DNA of 64,000 nucleotides from the NCBI GenBank assembly GCA_951213105.1, contig OX578136.1, positions 156,681,178 through 156,745,177 on the forward strand, given 5' to 3'. How positions within the stretch are numbered: position 1 is the stretch's first letter; the number at the start of each line of letters is the position of its first letter. This DNA is from Amaurobius ferox. Its lineage: Eukaryota > Arthropoda > Arachnida > Araneae > Amaurobiidae. Under the pieces are notes generated by a model that searched no databases, was not told where the DNA came from, and was given only the letters and a program-made list of their open reading frames with translations. Made by a program: the position numbers and the translations under genes. Shown here piece after piece: positions 22,959-37,440 of the stretch.

Positions 22959-23164
22959 CTACGTGACAGTGAACATGAGACATCAAGAAAGAGTGGACAG
23001 AAAAATATGCAAATAGCAGTGTAGACGTAGGTCACCGAGTTATGTAAATGATGCGAAATGCGCAGCTCTCCCGCGCATGTTAAGTGACATATAAGGGAAG
23101 GAAACTGCAGAATCGGAAATAGTCACGCAGATCTGTCTGCCAGGGAAATCAGTTTGCAATTTTT

Positions 23165-24330
23165 TTGTCTCAGAGGAAACGTCCAGTAGCAGAGAATATC
23201 AGACCGCCGCCAACCGAGGCAGTTCCAGCAGACCGACGATTCCACGAGTGGTATGATAATCGGACGGAGAAGGGCAGGTTGATACATACATCAAATCTCA
23301 GCGGACAGTCACCTAAACACGTCCACGGTGCACCGGTTCTGGCGAAGTTGGTTGGAACGGGAGAATATGGCACGTTTAAGGGGTGCCGGTACGGCCAGAG
23401 TGACGTCAGCACGCGTGGACCGACGCATCCGCCGGCAAGAGTTGGCGGTCCCGCAGGCCACTTCCTTCACAATTTTGCAACATGTGCAGGCCTCTCTTGA
23501 TACTCCCGTATCGACCAGAACCATTATCCTCCGATTGGTAGTTGGCGACCTGCACTCATGGCGCTCTTTAAGAAGACTATCATTGAGCCAGCAGCACAGA
23601 CGCCTCCATTTGCAATTGTGTTGGGATACAGTCACGTGGAGGGCGGAATGGCACAGGGCGGTATTCTCAGACAAGTCGCGTTTCTGTTTCAGCAATGGCA
23701 GTCGCCGTGTACGAGTCTGGCGCCGAAGTGGTGACAGGTCCAATCCGGCCTCATCTGTGGGGCACGACAACGCGGCATAATGTATTGGGCGCCATCGCCT
23801 ACTATAACAGGTCACCTCTGGTCCGCATTGAGGGCACTGTGACGTCTAACAATACGTGGATAACGTGCTACGGCCGGTGACACTACCCTTCGTTCAGGGA
23901 GTGCTCAATGCAATTTACCCGTAGGATAACGTCCGACCACATACGGCATGCATCAGCCAACATGCTCTGCAAGGCACCCAGGTGCTTCCCTGGCCACCAG
24001 TCTCTCCTAATCTTTCACCAATCGAACACGTCTGGGACGTGATTGGACGTCGCTTGCGTGCGCTGCCACCGCCACGTTTAGAAGACGACCTCTCGCAAAT
24101 GGTTGACAAGGAATGTATGTTGACAAGGAATGAATTTCTCAGGATAACATCCGCACGCTCACTGACGCTGTACCTAGGGTGTTGCTGCCTGTTGACCGTA
24201 GACGTGTTGCTACCTGTAGCCCGTAGACGTGTTGCTGCCTGTAGCATTGCTACCCTAGAAGTGTCGCCGCTCGCGGGAGTTCTACAACTTACAAATCAGG
24301 CCGTGTTATCGCTCAGTGTATAGGTGTATC
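23165..24330 (+). pseudogene. Tc1-like transposase pseudogene (copy 1)
   Basis: Would cut and paste the element by a DDE mechanism. Pieces in several frames are recognisable in order: DNA-binding region at 23328-23500 (HRFWRSWLE, then RVTSARVDRRIRRQ); catalytic start at about 23650-23720 (EWHRAVFSDKSRF, first Asp present); NVLGAIAYYNRSPLV at 23780-23830; and LPWPPVSPNLSPIEHVWD at 23983-24036, which carries the final Glu. The middle Asp region (QQDNARPH in the family) is damaged near 23920-23950. At least three frameshifts make it non-functional. Confidence 0.88.
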
Positions 24331-24439
24331 ATGTTGCAAGAACATCACTCATTGTTCGTTGCTATGTCTCTCTGTTTGCCAATTTTCATCACTTTCTGCC
24401 CACTTCTGCTTGATGTGTCATTTTCATTGTCACGTAGTG

Positions 24440-25549
24440 TATAAGGAAAGTCATGTGTTACCTACATGAGATTCAGAAAACCTGGTCGATTAGACGTAAA
24501 GCACATTTTAAATATTATGAAAATTCGTTTATTAATCGCATAGATCCCATTCAAAATTTTTTGAAAGATAATTTTTCCTTCTTTCTAGTAGTGTCAAAAA
24601 AGAAACTCTATAATAATATTTTCGATCACTGAGGACCCGATTTGTGGTGAAGGCAGTTTAAAATCATACAAATCGATCTAGATCAAATTTAAAAATAAAT
24701 ATCACCGAGGTGTACATTTCCGAGTTCATAGGTACCTGTGTACCAAATTTCATGGTCGTTCGTCGCTTAGATTTCTCTCAACACACACAAACACAGGCTT
24801 CTTTTACTACGCAAGATTGCAAAATGTCTCCCACGTTGCTCGGGAGTTAAAGCAACAGGGTACTTATATGAAATAACTAAATAAATTTGAACGGGAGTGA
24901 TACGCATTCTTCTGTCCTTCCCCCAAATCACAAAACCGAAATGCTTAATGAAAATTAGAAGCCACTACATATATATAATAAAATAAGTTCTCGGTATTTA
25001 ATTCTAAATCAGTCACTATTTATAAACAATTAAATAAGCTCATTTTTTGCTAACACGACGTCGATATATGGCGGTAGGGGTCCCAACCCGGTAGGTGAAA
25101 AATCTTGGTTCCTTCAATGGCGTAGGGAAAAAAATCCTTCCCCCTGAGTTGCCTCCGAGTGTCATCAACGGATGGACTTATGAAGCTATTATTTTCTGGA
25201 GCAATCTGTGATACTGTAAGCAGATGCATAAAAAATGAGCAATGTATGGCAAGTCAATTGCTGCATATAGTAATATAAAAATTGTAGAGGTTTAAAACCC
25301 ACGAAAAGTATATACATTTTAAATTCATGAAAATTGTATGGAATCATATAGATTCTGTTCAAAATTTGTAATATTTTTCAATTTTTCTATTGGTGTCAAG
25401 TTGGAAACTTCATGATAATATTTTAGGTCACTAAGGGGTCGATTTGTGAGAATATCGACTAAAATACTTATAAATCTGGATATAACATTAACTAAAAACT
25501 ATTTCAAAATTAATGAAAATAACGCCAATGCAAAAGCGTGTTCGTTTCA
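24440..25549. repeat. Fragments of family B1
   Basis: 24520-24660 and 25160-25500 are diverged relatives of the B1 unit (CAACGGATGGA.TTATGAA, TTTCTGGAGCA, GTGTCAAG.TGGAAACTT). No gene seen. Confidence 0.5.
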
Positions 25550-25554
25550 TCAGA

Positions 25555-25880
25555 TTTCGTGAGACTCTGCGAAGCATGGCAGTTTTGATGTTGAAATGGT
25601 TATTGTGATGTTCGTTTTCAGCCCAGCAATCGTGTATGAATTATTCACGTAAACCACATTTTTCAGATACCCCCATAGGAAGCAATCAGGGGTGATAAAT
25701 CTGGAGAGCGAAGGGAGCCACAAACCAAGGGAAAGGATGGATAGTGCTGCAAAGATGGATAGTGCTGTTTGGTGTGTGACAAGTGACACCGTTCTGCTGG
25801 AACCAGCAGTAACGTTCATCAACTTCCAGCAGTGAAATTAACTTTGATGTGCGCGATTTGTATCCCGCTGCGTTCAGTAG
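25555..25880 (-). pseudogene. Mariner/Tc1-type transposase, C-terminal fragment
   Basis: Two overlapping minus-strand frames together show the catalytic core end. One has DERYCWFQQNGVTCHTPN, where the usual middle Asp of Q-Q-D-G-A is replaced by Asn. The other has TPDCFLWGYLKNVVYVNN, the last acidic motif (Asp in this subfamily) followed by the FLWG signature. At least one frameshift separates them. The upstream DNA-binding half is absent. Confidence 0.7.
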
Positions 25881-26232
25881 AATCATTGGATACTATGCTT
25901 TTAGTTCTGATAATGTGATTGATTCTATTGTACTAATTTAGGGGAAAATACAAGCACTGTATGTACTATGTCTAATTACAGTTTGTATGACTAAATAACA
26001 GAGTATTTTCCAGTGAAATTGGAATCAACCGGTGTAGAACTTCATGGAAAATATTGTAAAGGGTGCCTTGCACTTTGCATCTGCAAACGAACTTGGCAAG
26101 AGTATCGGGAACCCTGCCTAAAAGAAATAAAACAAATTGAAAGTCAAGTCCTGACAATTATGTTGAATTATAGAAAATAAAGATTATTTCGTAATAATAT
26201 ACAAAGATTTAATTGCAAAATAACCGGAACAT
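25881..26232. repeat. Family D2, copy III, lead-in
   Basis: Matches 3280-3620 and 15030-15420 (TACTATGCTTTTAGTTCTG, TATTTTCCAGTGAAATT). It leads straight into the three tandem units that follow. Confidence 0.65.
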
Positions 26233-27130
26233 GTAACAATTGTGTATATGGCCACGCCCAAATTGTACACTCCCATTTTAAACATTCAAAGTTATCTTGG
26301 TGCATAGAGATATTGTTTACTTACAAAAAATATAGAAAATGGGGTTAGCTCTCTAAACAGATAATTTCATTCCAATGCATTATGTTCGAAGGTACTAAAT
26401 TGACCATGGTGAAATACTGAAATTGAAAAACATTTTTGGAGTGAATTCTATGATTGCACTAATTTTGCCATTTCAAGTCTAAATTTCATTTTATCTTACC
26501 TACGACCTGCCGGGATATATATAATTTTTTTTTCCAGAGTCAGCCCTCTGAATAGCATTTAACTAAGTTCAAAACGATAATATTATTCTATATTCCTACA
26601 GAGCATGAGAATGCTACAAATGAATAGCGAAAAAATTTTGTGCTTTGTCCATATGTGTCAATAATGTTTTAAAATGAAATTTTATATAAAAAAACGATCT
26701 CTTTTGATACCAAGGATATTTTCTAAAATAGATTAAATCCTGGAAGCTGCAGTGAATAAACTGCAGTTAATTAAACAGGTAAAACAATTATCCACAGGCC
26801 ATTCTTTCCAATTCACATAATACTGAATAATTATTAAAGAACATGTTGTGTGATGTTTAAATCCATTGTACATGGTTACTTAAAAATTAGCAAATTATTT
26901 GGAGCAAGTAAGTACTATTTTGTAAATTATCATTAAATAATATATACTATAATTAAATTCTCGGCGATGATCGGGTTCTAAATAAGCGTCCACTACGTAT
27001 AAATTATTAAATATGCATCCGTTATTTAAATAATACATTTGAACACAATTTAAAATGTCTTCTATCCGAAAATCGATCTGATATCGGTACTTCGATCTTT
27101 CCTAAAATTGCACAAATCAAATTGCACAAG
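26233..27130. repeat. Tandem unit A (about 900 bp), first of three
   Basis: Begins AACATGTAACAATTGTG; period to the next unit is about 904 bp. Landmarks: GGTGCATAGAGATATTGTTTACTT, GAAGCTGCAGTGAATAAACTGC, ATATGCA.CCGTTA and GATCTGATATCGGTACTTCGATC. Non-coding. Confidence 0.85.
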
Positions 27131-28032
27131 CCCGGACATGTAACAAAAGTGCATATATGGCCAATCCCACATTGTACACTTCCATTTTTAAATTTCAAAG
27201 TTATCTTGGTGCATAGAGATATTGTTTACTTACAACAAATATGGAACATGTGGGTAACTTTTTAAACAGATGGTCTCATTTCAAACACTATTTTCGAAGG
27301 TACTAAAAATGACCACTGTGGAATACTGAAATTAAAAAAACCTTTTCGGAGTGGATTTCATGATTGCACTAATTCTGCCATTTCAAGTCTAAATTACATT
27401 TTATCTTACCAAGGACCTGTCGGGATATATATAATTATATTTTTAAAGTCGGCCCTCTGAATATTATTTAACTAAGTCCAAAGCGACAACATTACTCTAT
27501 ATTCCTACAGAGCATAAGAATGCCACAAATGAAAAGCGAAAAATTTTTGTGCTTTGTCCATAAGTATCAATAATGTTCTAAACTGATATTTTATATAAGA
27601 AAAACGATCTCGTTTGATCGCAGGCATATCAAAATAGGACTAAAACCAGGAAGCTGCAGTAAATAAACTTCAGTTAAAATTGAACAGGTAAAACAATTAT
27701 CCGCAAGCCATTCTTTCCATTTCACACAGTACTGAATAATTATTAAAGAACATGTTGCGTGGTGTTTAAATCTATTGCGCATGGTTACTTAAAAATTCGC
27801 AAATAATTTAGAGCAAGTAAGTGCTATTTCGTAAATTATCTTTAAATATTATGTACTAGAATTAAATTCTCGGTGATGATCAGATTCTAAGTACGCATCC
27901 ACTACGTATAAATTATTAAATATGCACCCGTTACTTAAATAATACATTTGAACACAATTTAAAATGTCTTCTATCCGAAAATCGATCTGATATCAGTACT
28001 TTGATCTTTTCTAAAATTGCACAAATTAAATA
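27131..28032. repeat. Tandem unit A, second of three
   Basis: Same landmarks; period to the third unit is about 900 bp. Includes 27591-27782, where a minus-strand frame is open by chance. Confidence 0.85.
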
Positions 28033-28950
28033 GCTCGGACATGTACAAAAGTGCATATATGGTCACGTCCACATTGTATACTCCCATTTGTAGAATTCAA
28101 AGTTATCTTGGTGCATAGAGATATTGTTTACTTACAAAAAATATGGAACATGTGGGTAACTTTTTAAACAGATGGTCTCATTCCAAACACTATTTTCGGA
28201 GGTACTAAAATGACCATTGTGGAATACTGAAAATAGAAAAACCTTTTCGGAGTGGATTCCATGATTGCACTAATTCTGCCATTTCATGTCTAAATTTTAT
28301 TTGATCTTACCTATGACCTGTCAGGACATATAATTTTTTTTTCAGTGTCAACCTTCTGGACAGCGATTAATTAAATCCAAAATGGATAACATTATTCTAT
28401 ATCCCTATAGAGTACAAGAATGCCACAAATTGAAAGTGAAAATTTTTTGTGCTCCGTCCATATATATCAATAATTATTTAAAGAAAAAGTGTATATAAGA
28501 AATCATCTCAGTTATTTAAAAAAACTCAAATCAAAATAAAACTGAATCTAGACAGCTACAGTAAAATAATACAGCTACAGTAAATAACACTACAATTCAT
28601 TGAAGAGGTAAAACCAATAGCCGCAAGCTTTTCCTTCCAATCCAGACGACTTCGGGTAATTATTAGAGAGCCTGTTGCGCGTTGTGAAAATTTACTGTGC
28701 ATGGTTACTTAAAAATTCGCAAATAATTTAGAACTTTGTGCCGTGTTTGTAAGTTGTCTTTTAATATTATATACTAGCAGAATATTCCCGGCGATATACG
28801 GATTCTGAATAGGCGTCCACTAAGTATAAATAATTAAATAATCACCCGTTATTTAAACAATACATTTGAACACAATTTAAAATGGTTTCAATCCGAAAAT
28901 AGATCTGATATCGGTCCTTCGATCTTTCCGAAAATTGCACGCATCAAATT
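28033..28950. repeat. Tandem unit A, third of three
   Basis: More diverged from the first two. It continues without a break into a B1-type piece (28950-29160), matching the order seen at 9650-10300. A short internal duplication (ACAGCTACAGTAAA) is at 28553-28582. Confidence 0.8.
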
Positions 28951-29164
28951 GTACGTGCTTTTCGTACAAGTAGAAAATATGAAAATTCCGATTAACAGTA
29001 CAACCGCTCACAGTTCAATGCACACTCTGACCATACCTGTACAGGCGATAAGGCGATTTTTTTATGTACCCCTCAGCCCATCCCAAATATTCACCCCTCT
29101 ACTAAAAATGAGTGGTTCCTCCGTTTTTACCACAGAGGTATCCGAGTGGGCTCAAAATCATGAA

Positions 29165-29292
29165 GATTCGCTCAACAAAGTAAAGCCATGTCGCTCAACA
29201 AAGCCATGTCGCTAATGCCATGTCGCTCAACAAAGCCATGTCGCTAATGCCATGTCGCTCAACATTGTCGTTCAACAAAGTAAAGCCATAAA
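29165..29292. repeat. Short minisatellite (CCATGTCGCTCAACAAAG units)
   Basis: AAGCCATGTCGCT, CAACAAAG and AATGCCATGTCGCT are shuffled in about six partial copies with periods of 18 to 33 bp. The array is inserted in a B1 piece; the related units at 10250 and 11520 lack it. Confidence 0.8.
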
Positions 29293-31204
<1,912 letters not shown>

Positions 31205-34000
31205 TAGCAGATATCTCTGTTATATGCAATGTTGCCATTATATTATAAATCTTCTTGATTGAAAATGTTATTTCATTTATTTGTAAATAATTTTTTTGAA
31301 AAACGTTTACAGAATTTATTTTCTTTTATTGGATGCAAGTATGGTATGTAAAGTAAATCTAAAAAATTAAATTAAACTTTTTAAAATTGATATAATTACG
31401 AATTTAAACACTCTAATTACAAAATAAAGATATTTTTCATAGGAGAAAAACGTGTTCTCAAATTTGACTTCAGAATATTCTGATAAACTGATAAAAGAAA
31501 CTTCACAAAAATGTTCTATTGCAAAGATCTTTTTATGAGTGATTTTATCAAATACCGTAAATTTAAAATTTACAATTTTAAGTATTTTATGTTTAGTTCT
31601 ATACTATTTTAAGTTATTTCAATTAAAACATTGAACTTTAAAAGTATTAGATTTCTAAATGAACAAGGTTTTAAAGTTAAAGGACAATAATACAGTTTTA
31701 ATGCTTCTTAAAATTTTAAAAGAAGGATTTAAGCAATAGTTACCACATTCGGTTTAGTTTTCTCATTCGATTTCTTTTTAGCTTTATGTCCCGAACCATT
31801 TTAAGTGAAATTCATCATATGTCAAAAATCTAGAAATGTGTTAATCCATATAGAAAGTCATGTGTCGGCCTGATATTTTTTTCTTTAATATACATTGCAC
31901 CTTTTTCTGGAGAATACAACTTGAATATTGCTAAATATTCCTAGTTGAAATTATTTCAAACTGTGAAAGGCACCCGATTGATATCATCAAATTCTATACA
32001 TTTTTCATTGAGGAAAAACGTTACAAATTTTTGAATCACGTTTTACTAGCCTATTAAAGTTCTTTAAAGAAAGCACCCATTTATTTACATTTATAGTTTT
32101 AAGGCAAAATCATAAAACAGCGCAACTGCAACGACATTATGTCGTAAAAATGTACCTCGCGTTGATCAGTCTGGTGACGAAAGGGAAATGTCGTAAAAAG
32201 TTTCGTAAGCGTTCACTCGACGGAGCGGGAATAAACATAAATACATGTTTATAAATATGGGAGTGTCACCATAAATAGCAAAATAGAAACCGTGATTCCT
32301 CTTTTCGACACTCATCTTTAAAGAACATATCGATGCATGGGGGAAAATGCAACTGTCAGTTCAGTAAATTATGTCGCTCAGGATTTTATTAGATTATTAT
32401 TACGGCATATCCTCAGGAATCGCGGATGTATTTTCAAGATACAAGAATGAGTTTTAAGTTGTGGAAAACTTAAACTTTGTTTAAAGTCTCATTGAGCTTA
32501 AATAATGATTATATGCAGTTTATGAGCTTCTGGCTATCACTAAAAAGACGATAGTGTATTAAAAAGGACTAACGTATTAGCAATTGTAAATTGCAAATAC
32601 CCGTATGGAATTTGCAAATATTCGTATCTTGTAATCTCGCTCTCTGAACCATGATTATTCTTATATAATCTATGTAGAAAGACATAAACGAACTTTAACA
32701 ATTTATAACCAAAATCGTATCTTCTCTCTCTTCTGACAAATCTAACCAAATTCGTTCGTCTTAACCAACTCGTCAAAAATCACAAAGTTGGCGACATATA
32801 GCTTAATTTCCAAATATAATGCCAAGATCATGCGATTCGCTTTTAGGACAGACAATAGGACCCCCACTTTTAGGACAGACAATAGGATAGAGTACATATT
32901 GCTTTTCTGAGTAGAAGTATTGAAACTGGGAAAAAAGTATCAAATAACTTCAACAATGTACTTCAATGAAACTTAGTATTACGTTAACTCAGTGAAGAGG
33001 ATGCTGTTTCCGCAAAATAATTGTATCAATTTTTGCCACCAGTCAAAAATGTGGCATTTTAAAGATCAGTTTTAACCCTGCACATTTCCCATAGTCAGAA
33101 CTATTTACCTCCTGGAATGTTTAAAACTCTTCTGTACCAGATAAAGAGTATTTAAATAAATAAGTTTCAAAATGTAGGAAAGAAAAAAAATCATTGAAAC
33201 TCAAATGTACTTGGTTAAAAATATGGAGAGAGTGAGGTCCCATCCTAATCTTTAGTAGCTCAGACTATGGAGTGTCGATTTTAATATCCTACATTTAGTG
33301 CTCGACTTCCTTCCTAAGCATGGCATCATAGCACTTAATTCGCAATATGGACTCGATTTATGATACTTAATTCGCAGTACGGACTTGATTCATGATACTT
33401 AATTCGCAATACGGACTGGATTTATGATACTTAATTCGCATTATGGACTTGATTCATGATACTTAATTCGAAATATGGACTCGATGTATGATACTTAAAT
33501 CGCAGTATGGACTTGATTCATGATAACTAATTCGCAATATGAAAGACAGGAAAAATAAAACTTGCCAAAGATTAAGTTGCCCTTAAAGCAATTTTTATAT
33601 ACTAGATAGCAAGGACATCGTGAGCCTTGGTTGCAACTAAAAAGTGAGAATTTCCCTAAAGTCATCTTACAAAACCAAAAACTGCATTTCATAATAAACA
33701 GAGTATTTTAAAGCTTTTAAAATTCCTATTATCTGAGTTTGAAACTAGCAATATATCACATTTTTAAAAATAAACTGAGTTATATGATGTTATTTTTTTT
33801 CTAATTGTTGCCAAGCTCATGTTTCTATTTTTTTTTCTTTCTGCTCTAATGGCGCTGCAATCACTTTTATTTGATCGGTTATAGTCTCTTTATTATATCT
33901 GTACCTAATGTGTGCACTCAAGAACCTTACTTGGAAATTATTTGTACGCTTAGCGACTTTTCTAGGACATATGTATATCCATATCTGTGAATATATTACG
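31205..34000. repeat. Duplicated segment D3, copy 1, main part
   Basis: Matches 59795-62045 in the same order and orientation: GAAAATGTTATTTC at the start, TATAGAAAGTCA.GTGT, ATTTACATTTATAGTTTTAAGG, CTCGCGTTGATCAGTCTGGTGACGAAAGGG (given here only as a landmark) and ATTAAGTTGC. About 500 bp (near 32480-32990) has no counterpart in copy 2, and copy 2 has its own insertion at 60389-60724. 33800-33920 resembles 63090-63160 (TAATGGCGCTGCAATC). Non-coding. Confidence 0.75.
33330..33545. repeat. 32-bp tandem array inside D3 copy 1
   Basis: Six to seven units of 32 bp of the form GATACTTAATTCGCA followed by .TA.GGACT.GATT.AT. Alternate units share GATTTAT or GATTCAT endings, a hint of a 64-bp higher-order period. 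The matching place in D3 copy 2 (about 61735-61790) has only about two units. Confidence 0.9.
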
Positions 34001-34905
34001 TATCATTAAAATAATATTGTGTCTCTATAATACATAAGTAATATATTATAGAGGCAAGACATTTTTATTTAAAATCTATCAGAGATGGTCATATTGCCTG
34101 GAGAGACATGACTCATTTGAGGCTCTTATTATATGTATAACTTCTACCTTGTCTGAAGATGAAAATCTGAATATTATAGGTCATCATTCTAAATTTATTG
34201 AACTACACATACACAAGCACTACTCTAAAACTCATCAGATTACATAAACGTAAAAGAAAGGCACTTACCTCCCTGAGAATATCCTGATGATTGGTACCAA
34301 GAAAAGCATTTTCTAGTAGAAGTTATAAAAATGATGCTTTCTGTTTTACGGACAAAAATAAAATAATTCATTATTTCATAAATCCGTCAAAAGAAGTGAG
34401 AGGCCAAAAGACAGTCGCCTGTTATCGAAAATATATCCTTATTTCAGGTTAATAAAATAGCAAGGAGCCTAATACATTTATACCAAAATAGAAAAGACAC
34501 AGGGTTAATTTAATAGATTCCTTAAAATATATATAAAACATATCCTTAAAATGAAATGTATTTGACAAAATCTTTATTTTAAAACATAAGAATCACATTC
34601 AAAGCAAAGCATCTCATTAACTCTGTCATTAGATGAACGATAATATTACTTTCCTTATACATTAAATTAAATATATTGTTTCAATACTAACTAATTACCA
34701 AATAGCCCATGAAAATGATTCCAGATTATCTGTGGTTTGTGAATGCTTTTCATAAAATTTGTTTTACATCAAAAGAGCTGACACCATTGTCGTTCTTTAG
34801 AATACATTGAGGGCATTTTTCCAAAGCTAAGAATGCGACATCAATACCCCAAAAGTGTTTTGGTCTTGCAAGAAAGAGTGTCACGAGCACTAAAATGTAA
34901 CAATA
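34001..34905. other. No feature recognised
   Basis: AT-rich, without convincing frames or repeats. The minus-strand frame 34750-35070 runs into the Tc1 terminus and is not a gene. Confidence 0.5.
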
Positions 34906-34907
34906 TA

Positions 34908-36288
34908 CACTACGTGACAGCGAAAATGAGATACCAAGAAAGAGTGGGCAGAAAAATATGCAAATTGCAGGGTAGACGCAGCTGACCGAGTTATGTAAAT
35001 GATACGAAATGCGTAGCAGTTTCGCCCACGTTGAGTGAAATATAAGAGAAGGAACCTGCAGAATCGGCAATAGTCGCGCCGCTCCGTCTGCCAGGGTGTA
35101 GTAGCGGAGAATGGCAGGCCACCGCTAACCGAGGTAGTTCCAGCAGACAGATGATTTCACGAGGGGTATGGTGATCGGACTCAGAAGGTCAGGTTGGTCC
35201 ATACGTCAAATCTCAGCGGACAGCCACCTACATGCGTCCACGGTGCAACGTCTGCGGCGAAGATAGTTGGAACAAGGGAATGTGACACGTTTCAGGAGTG
35301 TCGATACGGCCAGAGCGACGTCAGCACTCGTGGACCGACGCATCCGCCTCAAGCGTTGGCGGCCCCGCAGGCCGCTTTCGTCGCCCTTTTGCAGCATGTG
35401 AAGGACAACCTGGATTTTCCCATGTAGACTAGGGCTATTATCAGCCGATTGGTAGCCGTCTGCTTGCACTCATGGCGCCCGTTAAGAAGACTGCAATTGG
35501 CTCAACAGCACAGACGCCTCCGTTTTGCAATGGTATTGGGATAGAGCCACGTAGACGGCAGAATGGCACACAGTCGTGTTCTCAGACGAATCACGCTTCT
35601 GGTTTAGCAATGACAGTCACCGTGTAGGAGCCTGCTGCCGAAGTGGTAACAGTCCAATCCGGACGCATCTGTGGAACGCCACGCTGCGCGACAACGCGGC
35701 ATTATGGATTGTGGTGCCATCGCCTACGATAGCAGGTCACATCTGGTCCATATTGAGGTTCACTATGGCGGCCCAACGATCCGTTTAGGACGTGCTGCGG
35801 CCGGTGACACTACCCTTCCTTAAGAGGGGTACCCAATGCCATTTACCACCAGGATAACGCCGACCACGCACGGGACGCATCAGCCAATATGCCCTGCAAG
35901 GTACCCATGTGCTTTGATGGCCACCAGTTTTCCCTGATCTCTCACCAATAGAATGTGTCTGGGACGTGATTGGACGTTGCTTGCGTGCGCCACCACCGCC
36001 ACGTTTAGGAGACGAACTCTAGCAAATGGTAGACATGGAATGGGCAGCCATCCCTCAGGACACTATCCGCACGCTCACTGACTCTGTACCTAAACGTGTT
36101 GCTGCTTGTATCGCCGCCCACGGTGGTTCTACAACCTGCTGATCAAACGGTGTTATCGCTCAGTGTATTGGTATATCATGTTGCAATAAACCTCACTTAT
36201 TGTTCGTTGCTGTCTCTCTCTGTTTGCCGATTTTCATCACTTTCTGCCCACTCCTTCATTACTGTGCCATTTTCACTGTCACGTATTG
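34908..36288 (+). mobile_element. Tc1-like element, copy 2
   Basis: Terminal repeats CACTACGTGACAGCGAAAATG (left) and CACTGTCACGTATTG (right) with flanking TA at 34906-34907 and 36289-36290. It is 1381 bp and matches copy 1 (22645-24439 without its SINE) along its length. The uninterrupted left end confirms that the SINE in copy 1 is an insertion. Confidence 0.9.
35078..36160 (+). pseudogene. Tc1-like transposase pseudogene (copy 2)
   Basis: The same transposase as at 23165-24330, with different damage. Recognisable pieces are RVDRRIRLK-like DNA near 35330, VFSDESRFWFSN at 35578-35613 (first catalytic Asp kept), AIAYDSRSHLV near 35720, and DLSPIECVWDVIGRCLRAPPPPR near 35935-36000 (final Glu kept). 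Stops and shifts lie between them, including TAG codons near 35425 and 36018. Confidence 0.85.
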
Positions 36289-36619
36289 TATATATCGAAT
36301 TTGTTAAATTATTATTCAAATACTAATTTTATTTGTCAAATTAACTTAATTTGGCTTCATAATCGTGTCTACATTATCGTAAATGCCCAACATATAACCC
36401 ACCTTATTTTGCAGACCGGTATCAACCTATAAATGAACGTAATTCCTAAAAAATAAAGCATTAAACAGCAAAAAATTATAAAATTATGGCACGTTGCTTT
36501 CTCAAACTTATATCTATTAACATGATTAAAGTTATTAAAGTTATCATTATAATTTTCATGTTACAATTATACTCATTAAATTTATAATTATCATTATCAT
36601 TTGACAGCTCAGTATCGTT

Positions 36620-36860
36620 AATTGTCAATTTAAATTGTAGATGGCTCTGGTGACAGACATAAATTTTTGATACTTGACCTTTGAATCAACTTATTAATTA
36701 CAATTTAACGTCCTCATGGATAATAAAAGGGTACCTTTACTTTTCTTGACACAGTGTTTTGAAGGGACATCTTTGATCGCAGTCATTGTAGGCAAATTTA
36801 TTAAGAGTCCATTGTGAGTTTATCTAGACTTCGGAACTTTATTTTTACTCATTGCTTAAC
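36620..36860. repeat. Duplicated segment D3, copy 1, right part
   Basis: Matches 63770-64000: GACAGACATAA, TCAACTTATTAATTA, GTCCTCATGGATAATAAAA and AAATTTATTAAGAGT. It extends the D3 duplication to the window end. Confidence 0.8.
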
Positions 36861-37440
36861 TTTTCTCTATAAATTCTCAATTTATGACTTCAAAAATTAT
36901 CTTTTAGACTGGTTTGAACCTCTCCAAGGGTTACAGTTGGTTCCTCCTTATTTCCCTCTTTGCATGCATTAGTCCATTGGCTAGCAATACTTCCTAACTC
37001 ACCCCACATTGGACTAGCTAGCTGGATCAAGAATGCATCCATTGGCTGTAGATAACTGCAAACTTGCTTTATGGAAGGAAAAATCCCGTGTACGTCTGAA
37101 AAATCATGGGGCCAACTTTATTGCCTACCACACATTAATTATACTTTAATGTCCAGTCTTGGCGTCAACCCATGGTCTGAATTGTTTGCTGCACTGTCTG
37201 TTTATTGCTCAAACCTTGACCTGACTTTAACCTAATACTACAGTATTTAAATGTGAAGTATTTCACAACCGTGTAAATCTATCACCGTCTGTAATTACAC
37301 AAAATATAACCTTCTTGTCTATTCCTGCTCACATACTTTATGACTAAGTATCGGATTTTATATCAAAATCTGGGATTCTATACCCGTTCGGGAGACAAAT
37401 TGCGAGACATTAGATGAAAAATCAGACAAGATTAAACAAC
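36861..37440. other. No feature recognised
   Basis: Mixed-composition sequence without frames or repeats that I can assign. Confidence 0.4.

Larger units (their letters stand above)
22645..24439 (+). mobile_element. Tc1-like element, copy 1, with nested SINE
   Basis: Terminal repeats CCCTACGTGACAGTG on the left and CATTGTCACGTAGTG on the right are flanked by TA dinucleotides (22643-22644 and 24440-24441), the Tc1/mariner target duplication. Leaving out the nested SINE and one duplicated target gives about 1.48 kb. It encodes a broken transposase. A sister copy is at 34908-36288. Confidence 0.88.

Noticed and set aside
22751..22966. Open frame inside the SINE (MFTRSTITLNMWV...)
   Set aside because: The same peptide appears in SINE copies at 7270 and in reverse at 48560. 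It is SINE body read by chance, not a gene.
33330..33545. CRISPR-like array
   Set aside because: Units are contiguous 32-bp tandem repeats without unique spacers, in a eukaryotic context.
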